From JBBITI01 sp963735055 (GTDB taxonomy: Bacteria > Chloroflexota > Dehalococcoidia > Dehalococcoidales > UBA2162), in contig CAVTJN010000007.1 in the NCBI GenBank assembly GCA_963735055.1, positions 186,001 to 250,000 on the forward strand: a stretch of DNA of 64,000 nt, read 5' to 3'. Under the pieces are notes generated by a model, which made no database searches, was not told where the DNA came from, and was given only the letters and a program-made list of their open reading frames with translations. The stretch's first letter is position 1. Every line of letters starts with the position of its first letter. Below, in pieces: positions 7,369 to 16,041 of this stretch. The position numbers and the translations under genes are program-made.

Positions 7369-9339
7369 GTGGTGAGTGCCGAGATTGAGTCAAACATGAC
7401 TGAGGGACGGATATTCCCGCCGCCGGCGGAGTTCAGCCGCCACGCGCACATCAGGAGCATGGACGAGTATCGGCGCGTATACCAGCGGTCCATTGATGAT
7501 CCGGACGGCTTCTGGGGTGAAATGGCCGGTCAGATCGATTGGAACCGGCGATGGGATCGAGTGTGCGTCGAGGACTTCGCCAACGGCCGGCATGAGTGGT
7601 TTCTCGGCGGGCAGCTTAATGTGAGCTACAACTGTGTCGAGCGGCATGTCAAGACTTTTCGCAAGAACAAGGTGGCCTTCATCTGGGAGGGGGACAATGG
7701 TGACAGCCGCACGCTGAGTTACCAGCAACTCCACCGCGAAGTGTGCCGGTTCAGCAATGTGCTGCGAGCGCGCGGCGTGAAGAAGGGCGATCGCGTCGCC
7801 CTGTACCTGCCGATGGTTCTGGAGTTGCCGGTTGCGATGCTGGCCTGCGCTCGCATTGGGGCTGTTCACAACGTCGTGTTCGGCGGTTTCAGCTCTGAGG
7901 CTTTGAGGGAGCGCCTGACCGATTCAGGGGCAACGCTTCTCGTTTGTGCCGACGGGTATTTTCGGGGTGGCCGGGTGATCCGCAGCAAAGACAATGCCGA
8001 TACAGCCGTCGCCAGTTGTCCCCAGGTGAAGGACGTGATCGTCGTCAGACGGGCTGACATCTCGGTCAGCATGACTCCCGGACGGGATCGGTGGTGGCAC
8101 GAGGAAATGGCCGCCGAAGGCATGCCGCCCTACCCGCCTGCCGAAGTCATGGAGGCTGAGGACCCGCTGTTTATCCTCTACACGAGTGGCAGTACAGGCA
8201 AGCCCAAAGGCGTAGTCCATACCCAGGCCGGCTATCTGCTGTATGCCTTACAGACGTTCAAGTGGGTATTTGACATCAAGGACGATGACACCTACTGGTG
8301 TACCGCGGATATCGGCTGGATTACGGGTCACAGTTACATTGTGTACGGTCCCCTGGCGTGCGGGGCGACAGTCTTGATGTTTGAGGGAATCCCTTCCTAT
8401 CCGCATCCAGACCGTTTCTGGGACATTGTTGAAAAGCACCGCGTCAACGTCTTTTATACCGCTCCGACGGCGCTGAGGTCGTTGATGCGCGAGGGCGATG
8501 CATGGGTCAAGAAGCATGACCTCAGCTCACTCAGACTGTTGGGGTCGGTCGGCGAACCGATCAATCCGGAAGCCTGGATGTGGTACCACCATGTCATTGG
8601 CGAAGACCGCTGCCCGATCGTGGACACATGGTGGCAGACCGAGACCGGGGGCATCGCGCTCACGCCGCTCCCGGGGGCAACCCCGCTCAAACCGGGATCG
8701 GCGACGTTACCCTTCCCGGGCATTGTGCCTGCGGTCGTCCGGGAGGACGGAACCCCGGCGGCGGTTAACGAAGGCGGTTACCTGGTGATTCGCAAGCCCT
8801 GGCCCGGCCTGATGAGGCGAATCTGGGGCGACGCGAAGCGGTTCCGGAACGCCTATTTCCTCCATTTCCCCGGTGTGTATACTACCGGGGATAGTGCCCG
8901 GATCGACGCCGATGGTTACTGCTGGCTGATGGGGCGTATCGACGACGTGATCAAGGTCTCGGGCCACCGCATCGGCACCGCCGAGGTGGAGGGAGCGCTC
9001 GTGTCGCATCCTGCTGTGGCGGAAGCCGCGGTCGTAGGCATGCCTGACGAAATCAAAGGGCAGGCCATTTACGCGTTCGTCACGCTGAAGTCAGGCGTGG
9101 ATAAGACAGTGGAATTGAAACAGCGATTGGCCGCACACGTGCGCCAACAGATCGGACCCATCGCCACCCCGGACGAGATACAGTTTGCCGACGCTCTGCC
9201 AAAGACAAGAAGCGGCAAGATAATGCGGCGCATACTGACCAAGGTGGCGACCGCAGACACCGACAATCTAGGCGACACGAGTACGCTGGCGGACCCTTCG
9301 ATTGTCCAGATGCTGGTCCACGAACGCGCCGCCCGGTGA
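7369..9339 (+). CDS. acs: Acetyl-CoA synthetase (AMP-forming), copy 2
   Basis: A 656-residue paralogue of the enzyme at 3746-5707, with the same layout and very high similarity through the core: YTSGSTGKPKG, WWQTETGG, YTTGDSARIDADGY, GRIDDVIKVSGHR and the acetylatable PKTRSGKIMRR (Lys617). The N- and C-terminal tails differ most (it ends LVHERAAR). The start is GTG at 7369 or the next codon GTG at 7372, with GGGGGT upstream. Two copies around a GNAT gene may give differently regulated or differently acylated isozymes. Whether one copy prefers another short acid cannot be decided by eye. Confidence 0.95.
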   Translation: MVSAEIESNMTEGRIFPPPAEFSRHAHIRSMDEYRRVYQRSIDDPDGFWGEMAGQIDWNRRWDRVCVEDFANGRHEWFLGGQLNVSYNCVERHVKTFRKNKVAFIWEGDNGDSRTLSYQQLHREVCRFSNVLRARGVKKGDRVALYLPMVLELPVAMLACARIGAVHNVVFGGFSSEALRERLTDSGATLLVCADGYFRGGRVIRSKDNADTAVASCPQVKDVIVVRRADISVSMTPGRDRWWHEEMAAEGMPPYPPAEVMEAEDPLFILYTSGSTGKPKGVVHTQAGYLLYALQTFKWVFDIKDDDTYWCTADIGWITGHSYIVYGPLACGATVLMFEGIPSYPHPDRFWDIVEKHRVNVFYTAPTALRSLMREGDAWVKKHDLSSLRLLGSVGEPINPEAWMWYHHVIGEDRCPIVDTWWQTETGGIALTPLPGATPLKPGSATLPFPGIVPAVVREDGTPAAVNEGGYLVIRKPWPGLMRRIWGDAKRFRNAYFLHFPGVYTTGDSARIDADGYCWLMGRIDDVIKVSGHRIGTAEVEGALVSHPAVAEAAVVGMPDEIKGQAIYAFVTLKSGVDKTVELKQRLAAHVRQQIGPIATPDEIQFADALPKTRSGKIMRRILTKVATADTDNLGDTSTLADPSIVQMLVHERAAR

Positions 9340-9438
9340 TCGGGTGGATCGCATCTCCGCGAAACGGCCCGGCCCGCCGGCCGGCACGTACCTCCCCGAA
9401 CGCCCGCCGGATGCCGGTGTGCGGAGCGCAAAACGGTG

Positions 9439-9467
9439 TTGACAACCCGAGTCATCGTTTGTATATT
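9439..9467 (+). promoter_or_regulatory. Sigma-70-type promoter of the zinc-type dehydrogenase gene
   Basis: TTGACA (9439-9444), a 17-base spacer and TATATT (9462-9467) match the housekeeping consensus closely. The start codon follows about 50 bases later, with AAGGAGG before it. Confidence 0.8.
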
Positions 9468-9521
9468 ACAGGGGAGTTTTTGCGTCTCCGGCAAGATTAC
9501 GTTGAAGGAGGAATCTGACTC

Positions 9522-10514
9522 ATGAAAGCTGCTTTTGTGGTTGCGCCCAGGAAGATTGAAATATTGGAGACTCCGATGCCCACCATCAGCGCTGAGGAGA
9601 TGCTGGTGAAGATCGACGCGTGCGGCGTGTGCACCAGCGACATGGCCACCTTTGTGGACACCTTCAGTGAGGAAGTGAAGAAACGGCGGCCGTTCCCGCG
9701 CCGAATCGGTCATGAGCCTACGGGGACGGTAGTGGAGGTCGGAAAGAGCGTCAAAGGGTATAAGAAGGGCGACCGCATCACCGGGATCTTCGGCGGCGGT
9801 TCCTTCGCCGAGTATGTGTCCGTCGATCCGGTCAACCCGCCCGCAATGGGCAGACCGCCCATGATCTGCAAGGTTCCTGACGGGATGCTGTCAGAACATG
9901 CCCTCGGGGAGCCAATGATGGACCTTATGAGCCATGCCCGCTGTGCGAATCCGGAATTGGGGGACTATGTCTTTCAGGCAGGCTGCGGGTTCATGGGTCT
10001 CGGAGTGATCGCCGGCATTTCCGGTCCCAAGGTTCGGGAGTACATTGTGGCCGATCTTGAGGACTGGAGACTGGACATCGCCCGGGAATTGGGCGCCACG
10101 ATCACGCTGAACCCAAAGAAAGTCGATGTGGTCGCCGAGGTGATGAAGATCACCGGAGGCAAAGGCGTCGACGTGGCTGTGGAAGCCGTCGGCCACCCAC
10201 CAGGCCTGAAGATGGTCGGGTCCGTTATCAAGAATAACCGTGGCAAAATAATCGTCGTGGGCTGGCATCAGGCTCCGGATACCTACGAGCTGATGGACTG
10301 GATCAAATCGCCTATCATTTACAGCCCGCAGGGCATCGGCATGTCAACCGATCCCCCCAGTGAGCTTCCGCGGGCGCTGTGGGCCATAGAGAAGGGCATT
10401 TACCCGATGGACAAGTTGGTGACTCACAAGTACAAGCTGGAGGAGACCGAGAAGGCATTCAATGACAACCTGGGCAGGACAAAAGGCTACATCAAGGGCG
10501 TCGTAATGCCATAG
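9522..10514 (+). CDS. Zinc-dependent medium-chain dehydrogenase (MDR / alcohol dehydrogenase family)
   Basis: A 330-residue NAD(P)-dependent dehydrogenase. The catalytic-zinc region is present: CGVCTSD near residue 37 and GHEPTGTVVEVG. The Rossmann dinucleotide loop is GCGFMGLG, and ITGGKGVDVAVEAVG is the usual strand-helix of the cofactor domain. The four-cysteine structural-zinc loop is absent; only one Cys remains in that stretch (PPMICKVPDG). It has its own promoter and a strong terminator, so it is a single-gene unit. The substrate (alcohol, polyol or similar) is not evident. Confidence 0.9.
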   Translation: MKAAFVVAPRKIEILETPMPTISAEEMLVKIDACGVCTSDMATFVDTFSEEVKKRRPFPRRIGHEPTGTVVEVGKSVKGYKKGDRITGIFGGGSFAEYVSVDPVNPPAMGRPPMICKVPDGMLSEHALGEPMMDLMSHARCANPELGDYVFQAGCGFMGLGVIAGISGPKVREYIVADLEDWRLDIARELGATITLNPKKVDVVAEVMKITGGKGVDVAVEAVGHPPGLKMVGSVIKNNRGKIIVVGWHQAPDTYELMDWIKSPIIYSPQGIGMSTDPPSELPRALWAIEKGIYPMDKLVTHKYKLEETEKAFNDNLGRTKGYIKGVVMP

Positions 10515-10540
10515 CGGTTTTTCCGGTGCAGCGACCGGGG

Positions 10541-10577
10541 ACGGGGACACGGCATGCCGTGTCCCCGTTTTGATTTT
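10541..10577 (+). terminator. Intrinsic terminator after the dehydrogenase
   Basis: A perfect 28-base palindrome (10541-10568; arms begin ACGGGGACACGGC) is followed by TTTTGATTTT. The rest of the stretch up to 11083 holds a possible 63-codon minus-strand frame, a short CCAGTC/GACTGG inverted repeat (10915-10935) and the promoter of the next gene; I see nothing else in it. Confidence 0.85.
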
Positions 10578-10639
10578 GGGGTACCAACGCCGGGACAAAG
10601 AAGACGGGATGATATCGCGCAGGCAAAGCGAGTGGTGCC

Positions 10640-10831
10640 TTACGGCTTGGAACCGTTCTCGAAAACGGTGGCAGAAGATCCCGCGGTGGCGCGAATATGA
10701 GCGTCCTCGGGGCGGAGGCACCGGGGCAGATTTCGCTTGAAGGAAGTCCGTTGCGCCGATAGCATTGCCCTCAGGTAGCGGCTCCGGTCGACTTCCCGGC
10801 TCACGGCGATCCGAAACAGGTCCGTACCCAT
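10640..10831 (-). CDS. Possible small protein of 63 aa (uncertain)
   Basis: A short frame beginning MGTDLFRIAVSREVDRSRYL with GGAGGG four bases before its ATG. It is basic (many Arg) and has no recognised domain or membrane segment. It lies alone in a long intergenic interval and no clear promoter was found. The good ribosome binding site is the only support; chance is a real alternative. Confidence 0.3.
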   Translation of the reverse strand: MGTDLFRIAVSREVDRSRYLRAMLSAQRTSFKRNLPRCLRPEDAHIRATAGSSATVFENGSKP

Positions 10832-11026
10832 GGCACCCTCCGATTTCTTTTAACATAATGCTAGCCGGCAAATGTTTCCGCCGTATTTCCGATTCATCAC
10901 AATACCAGTCCGCCCCAGTCCAATTTTCAGACTGGCCGTTGAAGATCGCTTGAGATGAAGGGGCCCGGACTGGCCGTGTCACCAAGGAGATATCGACTGC
11001 ATGGCACGGACTGGCGCTTGATATCT

Positions 11027-11035
11027 TGATATAAT
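11027..11035 (+). promoter_or_regulatory. Extended -10 promoter before the PGI/PMI gene
   Basis: TGATATAAT fits the extended -10 consensus TGnTATAAT; no -35 is needed for such promoters. The start codon at 11084 lies about 48 bases downstream with a GAGGGAGGGG site between. Confidence 0.6.
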
Positions 11036-11083
11036 GATGAGGCAAAGATGATCGTCCCGGGGGTGCGATCAGAGGGAGGGGTA

Positions 11084-12188
11084 ATGATGGTTGAGAAGAA
11101 CCGTGTGGATCTGGACGATATGGCGGCATACCGGAGACTTGACCGCGATGGGATGCTGGACCGTCTGCACGAGTTTCCAGCGCAGTGCGAGAAAGCCTAT
11201 GGGTTGGCACAGGCATTCCCCTTGCCCGATAATCTCAGGGCTGCCAGCAATGTGGTGGTCCTGGGGATGGGCGGCTCGGCGATCGGAGGCGATCTGGTCG
11301 GGTCGCTGGTGGGTCCGGAACTGAGGGTCCCATTCGAAGTTTGCCGCGGATATAACCTCCCGGGATACGTCGATTCCCATTCGCTGGTGATCGCTTCCAG
11401 CTATTCGGGGAATACCGAGGAGACGCTGAGCTGTTTCGCCCAGAGCATTACGCGGGGGGCGAAGAACCTGGTGATCACCACGGGCGGGCAGTTGCGGGAA
11501 GCAGCGAGCGCCAACCACATCCCCGCGCTGGTGTTCGACTATAAATCACCACCGCGCGCCGCCCTTCCCTACAGTTTCGTAACGTTACTCTGCTTCATGA
11601 ACAGACTCGGTTTTCTGCACGATGGAGCCAGCGGAGTGGAAGACCTGCCGGCGCTGCTTCAGACTCAGGCCAGAACGTTTGATGAGACGGTGCCCACCTC
11701 CGGCAACCCGGCGAAACAATTAGCCCAACGCTTTCATGACCGCATCGCGGTGGTCTACGGAGCCGAACTGGTGGCAGAGGCCGCCCACCGCTGGAAAACC
11801 CAGATCAACGAAAACAGCAAGGCATGGGCTTTCCATGAAGTCAATACCGGAGATGAACCATAATTCGGTGGTGGGTTACGAGTTTCCGGCGGCCCTCAAC
11901 AAAGAGATATTTGTGGTCATTTTGGAATCGGCCTTTCTTTCAGAGCGTGTTCAGATTCGCTACGGAGTTGTCAGGAGCCTTCTTACCAAGGCAGGCATCG
12001 ACCACACATCGGTCAAAGGCACGGGCAGCACGCGGATCAAGCAGTTGATGAGTCTGGTCCTTTTTGGCGACTACGTCAGCTACTACCTGGCGATTCTCAA
12101 TGGGATCGAACCCGGCCCGGTCCATACGATCGATCATCTCAAAGCCGAACTGAGCAAATCCGGCGGTCCACCAAAAAGCGCGGCCTAG
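11084..12188 (+). pseudogene. Bifunctional phosphoglucose/phosphomannose isomerase, with a +1 frameshift
   Basis: Two frames join into one sugar-phosphate isomerase of about 367 residues that interconverts glucose-6-P (or mannose-6-P) and fructose-6-P. The SIS domain is clear: VVVLGMGGSAIGGDL, IASSYSGNTEETL (sugar-phosphate Ser/Thr loop) and NENSKAWAFHEV. The frame should continue IPEMNHNSVVGYEFP but shifts at about 11841-11844, where one base too many turns the reading into a stop at 11863. The second half ends with a typical YYLAILNGIEPGPVHTIDHL. The start is ATG at 11084 after GAGGGAGGGG. A central enzyme like this is unlikely to be truly dead, so a sequencing error is favoured. Confidence 0.85.
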
Positions 12189-12218
12189 TCACGACGACCG
12201 CTGCCTGGAGGAAGAGCG

Positions 12219-12671
12219 ATGCAAGACGAAATCACTGATCTGCTGGACTCGGCGATCTACAAGGAGATTGCCGCGGAAGCGCTGTACCTGGCGCTTCAGA
12301 ACAAGACGCAGGACCCGGGGGCGTCCGCACTGATGCGAGAGATGGCCAGTGAAGAGAAGCACCACGCCGAGTGGATTACGGCCTTGAAGGACCAGGGCAA
12401 GACTCGATCCTGGCACCGGGGCCCGGTTCACGACCTGAAAATCTCCGACCACCTGGTCGGCGCGGACCGTCTGGACGGCGCCGGGCTTCAGGACACGCTC
12501 ATATTTTCGATGAAGCGGGAACAGCAGTCGGTGGAGTTCTACTCGAAACTGATGGGAACGATGCGGACGGCCGCTGCGAAGCGACTCTGTCTGAGGCTGG
12601 CGAAGGAGGAACTCAGGCACAAACTGAAGCTTGAGATACTCTATGACAAGCTGTTCCTCGGTGAAGATTAG
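12219..12671 (+). CDS. Ferritin-like (rubrerythrin-type) diiron protein
   Basis: A 150-residue four-helix protein of the ferritin-like superfamily. The metal ligands appear as KEIAAE and MASEEKHHAEW in the first half and KREQQSVEFY and AKEELRHKLKLE in the second, the two ExxH-type pairs expected of a diiron centre. There is no C-terminal rubredoxin domain, so it is shorter than classical rubrerythrin. Likely role: peroxide or iron handling in an anaerobe. The ribosome binding site is GGAGGAAG; it starts 30 bases after the isomerase and may be in its transcript. Confidence 0.85.
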   Translation: MQDEITDLLDSAIYKEIAAEALYLALQNKTQDPGASALMREMASEEKHHAEWITALKDQGKTRSWHRGPVHDLKISDHLVGADRLDGAGLQDTLIFSMKREQQSVEFYSKLMGTMRTAAAKRLCLRLAKEELRHKLKLEILYDKLFLGED

Positions 12672-12707
12672 GACTAAGCTGCAGAAAACAGGGAATGTAC
12701 GGATCCG

Positions 12708-12812
12708 CTCACCATGATCCCGTCGATGTGCGAGCCGATGGTTCGACCCCGCTCCGCTTGGTTCGACAAGCTCACCATGAGCGGAGGGGGCAGGCAGGCT
12801 CACCATGAGCGG
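12708..12812. repeat. Clustered short repeat CTCACCATGA(GCGG)
   Basis: CTCACCATGA occurs at 12708-12717, 12771-12784 (with GCGG) and 12799-12812 (with GCGG). The middle copy is preceded by GGTTCGACAAG. The unit resembles the GTTCGACAAGCTCACCATGAGCGG-type intergenic repeat that I know from many environmental bacterial genomes. It fills the gap between the ferritin-like gene and pilT, both of which end here. Confidence 0.65.
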
Positions 12813-12910
12813 CTCGCAGGCGACTCTTGACGACGCAATCTGGTACTAGAGCTGACCAAACAAGACGCTACCGGCCGCACAAGCCCGCAACTGGGGGCGG
12901 AGCATGTGGG

Positions 12911-14050
12911 CTAGCGGGAGCGCGAAGCCGCGGTGGGGTATCCGTACGATGAGGTTGCGGATCCTCTCACCAGTTCGGCCAGCTTCCGCGGATTGTTACT
13001 CTTGGCGATGGCGTCGTCCTGGGTTACCCGTTCGGCCTTGACCAGATCGGCGAGTGCCTGGTCGAGGGTCTGCATGCCCTCAAGCCTGCCCATTTCTATA
13101 TTGGCGGCAATTTCGTAGACTTTCTCATCGCGAATTAGCCGCCGGATGACGCTGGTGCCAAGCATCACCTCGAATGCGGCGACTCTTCCGCCACCAATCT
13201 GGGGCAGCAACGCTTGTGAAAGCACGCCCTCGATGACCTGGGAGAGTTGCAGCCGGATCTGCCGCTGCTGGCCAAAGGGGAACATGTCAACTATCCGGTC
13301 GACTGACTGAGCGGCATCGATAGTGTGCAGAGTCCCCAAGACGAGGTGTCCTGTCTCGGCCGCGGTCATGGCGGTGGCGATAGTATCCAGGTCTCTCATT
13401 TCGCCTATTACAATGACATCCGGGTCGTGACGCAGGGCGTCAGTCAGGCCCTGCGAGAACGAAGGGCAATCATCACCGAGGTCCCGCTGGTGGATCATAC
13501 ACTGCTTGTCCTGAAACAGGAATTCTATCGGGTCCTCGACCGTCATAACACTCCTTGATTCGCGCTGGTTAAGGAACTCAATCATCGCAGCGAGCGTGGT
13601 CGACTTGCCGCTGCCGGCCGGCCCGGTCACCAGAATGAGGCCGCGCGGCCTCAATATGAGCTGCTGGCAGACCTGAGGCAGCCCGAGATCCTCCATCGGC
13701 GGGATCTCATGGGGGACATGGCGGATGGCAAGGCTAATCGATCCCCGTTGCCTGATCGCGCTGACCCGGAAGCGGGCCAATCCGGTAATGCTGTAGGCGA
13801 AGTCAAGCGAGTGGGTTGCCGCGAACTGCAGCCGCTGCGATTCAGTGGTGACACGGCGAAACACTGTCTCAAGGCTGTCGACGGTCAGGGGCGGCGATTC
13901 CATATCAGGCCTAAGACCGCCGGCCAGCCGGAAGATCGGAGGCCGTCCTACCTTAAGATGTAAATCGGAAGCGCCGAGTTCGACGAATTGTCGCAGAATG
14001 GCGTCGATATCAATCACGGTTTCGATGCTCGAACCGGGTGCTGAAACCAA
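12911..14050 (-). CDS. pilT: PilT-type twitching/retraction ATPase
   Basis: A 379-residue hexameric secretion ATPase of the PilT/PilU group, which powers pilus retraction in type IV pilus systems. Seen motifs: SDLHLKVG of the N-terminal domain, Walker A GPAGSGKST (143-151), the Asp box VMTVEDPIEF, Walker B DVIVIGEMRD, and the His box AAETGHLVLGTLHT. The start is TTG at 14050 with AGGAGG upstream. No pilin, PilB, PilC or prepilin peptidase gene is in the window, so its partner genes must be elsewhere, or it has another job. It follows the coiled-coil gene by 125 bases on the same strand. Confidence 0.9.
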   Translation of the reverse strand: MVSAPGSSIETVIDIDAILRQFVELGASDLHLKVGRPPIFRLAGGLRPDMESPPLTVDSLETVFRRVTTESQRLQFAATHSLDFAYSITGLARFRVSAIRQRGSISLAIRHVPHEIPPMEDLGLPQVCQQLILRPRGLILVTGPAGSGKSTTLAAMIEFLNQRESRSVMTVEDPIEFLFQDKQCMIHQRDLGDDCPSFSQGLTDALRHDPDVIVIGEMRDLDTIATAMTAAETGHLVLGTLHTIDAAQSVDRIVDMFPFGQQRQIRLQLSQVIEGVLSQALLPQIGGGRVAAFEVMLGTSVIRRLIRDEKVYEIAANIEMGRLEGMQTLDQALADLVKAERVTQDDAIAKSNNPRKLAELVRGSATSSYGYPTAASRSR

Positions 14051-14175
14051 TAGGCTCCTCCTGTGGTCATCGTGCCGGCCTATCTCCCGTCCGCAATATC
14101 AACCTAGTGAAGAACAATCCCGAGGGAATTCCAACGGCAATAGGGGACGCCCGCTGCCTGTCAATGGCCGGCTCA

Positions 14176-15099
14176 TCAGCCGATCCAGCGGTCCACGTCT
14201 TGAAGTGCAATCTCAACGGTTCCCTTTTCGACGACGGCGGACTTGACCAGGGCCATCTGATGCAGTGTAGCCAGCAATGGGATAGGCTTGCCGGCGAAAG
14301 CGACCACACGGGCCTTGTCTTTCGAGTAATCATCGGTCATCGATATCTCAAGGCCGGCCACTTTTGACAGGGCGTCTTTGAATCTCACAAAGATGGCAGG
14401 ACTTCCCTTCTCAATGTCAAGGTTGATGGTGCCGACAAATGTCTTGTCATTGTGCTTCTTGGGGGGACTATCTTCGCGGCCGGCGGGTCGAACCGCGGCC
14501 TCTTCGCGGAGTTGTTTCGTCTTGACGGGCTCGGCGGCTTGAGGTGCCGTAGTGGCCTCGACCGCCTGCGGTGCCAGCGGTTCTTCCCGTCTGGCGTTCC
14601 GAACCAGCCGGGCGATTACCGCCGCCGAGTCTTCAAACTCCGTGGCCAGTCTGTCGGTGGATTCGGCGATCGCCTTGTCACTCTGGCGCAGCGATTCCGC
14701 CACCACGTCGGCCTCGCGTTGCAGTCGGCCCCGCAGTCCATCAATCTCACGCTGAGCCTTCACTCGCATCTCGGCCATAACCCGGGTGAGCCGCTCTGCC
14801 TCGGCCAGCAGATGTCGCTCGTGCTCGTTCGATTGAGCGATGATACGCTGCGATTCGGTGCTGGCGTCTTTGACAGCTTTTTCATACACCTGCAGCGCTC
14901 TCCGGTCAGCATCGGCGATAATCTGCTCTGACTCCTCCTGAGCCTGCCTTCGCACCTTATCTTTCTCTTGTTGAATGAAACTGAGGAACTTGCGGGAGTA
15001 GTCGTCGATGACCTGACGCGTCGTTTCATCCACTGGGTCGTTAGCTTCGGGGTGCGAGGGATCTGTCCTCGTGGCCGTTTTACTGTTCACGTCTTTCAT
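14176..15099 (-). CDS. Coiled-coil protein with conserved C-terminal domain, unknown function
   Basis: A 307-residue soluble protein. Residues about 30-170 form a continuous, highly charged coiled coil (for example RRQAQEESEQIIADADRRAL). A Pro/Ala linker (about 175-215) leads to a folded C-terminal domain of some 90 residues (GTINLDIEKGSPAIFVRFKD to TVEIALQDVDRWIG). The coiled coil resembles the DivIVA/Vps27-like helices of polar scaffold proteins, but I cannot assign it. Its position 125 bases upstream of pilT suggests a role in placing or controlling the motor. GAGGAA lies before the ATG. Confidence 0.7.
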   Translation of the reverse strand: MKDVNSKTATRTDPSHPEANDPVDETTRQVIDDYSRKFLSFIQQEKDKVRRQAQEESEQIIADADRRALQVYEKAVKDASTESQRIIAQSNEHERHLLAEAERLTRVMAEMRVKAQREIDGLRGRLQREADVVAESLRQSDKAIAESTDRLATEFEDSAAVIARLVRNARREEPLAPQAVEATTAPQAAEPVKTKQLREEAAVRPAGREDSPPKKHNDKTFVGTINLDIEKGSPAIFVRFKDALSKVAGLEISMTDDYSKDKARVVAFAGKPIPLLATLHQMALVKSAVVEKGTVEIALQDVDRWIG

Positions 15100-15319
15100 G
15101 CATGATTCCTCGGCGGACGTTATTGGGCGGTTCGCAGACAGGTCGCAATCAACTAACCAGACCTACCTGCACCTATATGTACCTAATGTTATCTGCCGAC
15201 AACCCGGTCTGCCATAGTTCGATGGTACTGGCCGTGGGGAGGCGGCAGGAGTATTTAGTATAACGGGGTTCACTGAGAGACAATCCGGAACAGAACAGCT
15301 GAGAAGTGTGCTATCAGCA

Positions 15320-15328
15320 TGTTATACT
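15320..15328 (+). promoter_or_regulatory. Extended -10 promoter of the universal stress protein gene
   Basis: TGTTATACT matches TGnTATAnT, 29 bases before the UspA start; no good -35 lies upstream. The rest of 15100-15357 shows no other feature. Confidence 0.55.
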
Positions 15329-15357
15329 TAGTAAACAACGCCGCAGGAGGATGACGG

Positions 15358-15948
15358 ATGTACAATAAACTCGTGGTACCGTTGGATGGCTCGGACCTGG
15401 CGGAAGTGGCCCTTCCGCACGTGGTGGAAATCGCCAGCGGCTGCCATATCGCACAGATCTTCCTCGTCTCGGTGACGGAGGAGGTCAGGGGCAGAGTGTC
15501 CAGTGCCTGGGGTATGGAGGATTCTTCGATCAGGGAGTTCCACATGCCGCCGTCGGGGGGTCCGATCCCGCTGGGAGCTTTCCAAACCGGAGTGGTATAC
15601 TCCTCGGATACAAAGCGACTGAAGGATGTCACCGCCGACGTCGGACGGATGGCGAAAACGGCCTGGGAGTATCTTAACAAGAAGTCCGATGAGCTGGCCC
15701 AGAAAGGTCTTCAGGCCGAGGTCAGGGTCCTGATAGGCAATCCGGCGGAAGAAATCGTGAGTTTCGCCGAAGAAGAAAAAGCCGACCTGATTATCATGGG
15801 GAGCAAGGGGAAGGCCGGTCTGAGCCGCTGGTACATGGGCAACATTGCCGGTAAGGTCGCGCGCGATACCGACATTCCAGTATTGCTGGTGAAACCGGGA
15901 CCGGGTTTCAAAGAGAGCAAGCCGAAGCGGCAAGGCAAAGCGACCTGA
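15358..15948 (+). CDS. Universal stress protein (UspA family)
   Basis: A 196-residue single Usp domain with a central insertion (about residues 45-100), longer than the usual 140-150. The N-terminal strand MYNKLVVPLDGSDLAE and the nucleotide-binding motif MGSKGKAGLSRWYMGNIA (G-x2-G-x9-G-S/N type) mark it as the ATP-binding subclass. The tail is Lys-rich. Such proteins respond to starvation, redox or energy stress; the exact role is unknown. The ribosome binding site is GCAGGAGG. Confidence 0.9.
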   Translation: MYNKLVVPLDGSDLAEVALPHVVEIASGCHIAQIFLVSVTEEVRGRVSSAWGMEDSSIREFHMPPSGGPIPLGAFQTGVVYSSDTKRLKDVTADVGRMAKTAWEYLNKKSDELAQKGLQAEVRVLIGNPAEEIVSFAEEEKADLIIMGSKGKAGLSRWYMGNIAGKVARDTDIPVLLVKPGPGFKESKPKRQGKAT

Positions 15949-15981
15949 TTGCGGTCAACTGCCGTCAGAGAATTGAGGGAG

Positions 15982-15998
15982 TCTTAACCGACTCTTAA
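15982..15998 (+). promoter_or_regulatory. Tandem TCTTAA box (11-base period) before the exported small protein
   Basis: TCTTAA at 15982-15987 and again at 15993-15998 gives an exact 11-base period, the helical spacing of OmpR/PhoB-type regulator half-sites. The second copy sits where a -35 would be, 17 bases (start to start) ahead of a weak -10 TACGCT (16010-16015). The same hexamer occurs before the regulator gene (16549) and the exporter gene (18703). Confidence 0.5.
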
Positions 15999-16041
15999 TA
16001 TTTGTCTGGTACGCTGGATGTGGAATAGGAGGTGAACGTTA

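Noticed and set aside
10344..11216. 290-codon open frame on the minus strand
   Set aside because: It runs through the 3' end of the dehydrogenase, its terminator and the promoter of the next gene; no domain seen.
12741..12770. tRNA T-arm-like GGTTCGACCCC and GGTTCGAC strings
   Set aside because: No acceptor, D or anticodon arms around them; they are part of the repeat.
12189..12806. 205-codon minus-strand frame beginning with an AHGELVEP peptide
   Set aside because: Translation of the intergenic repeat plus antisense of the ferritin-like gene.
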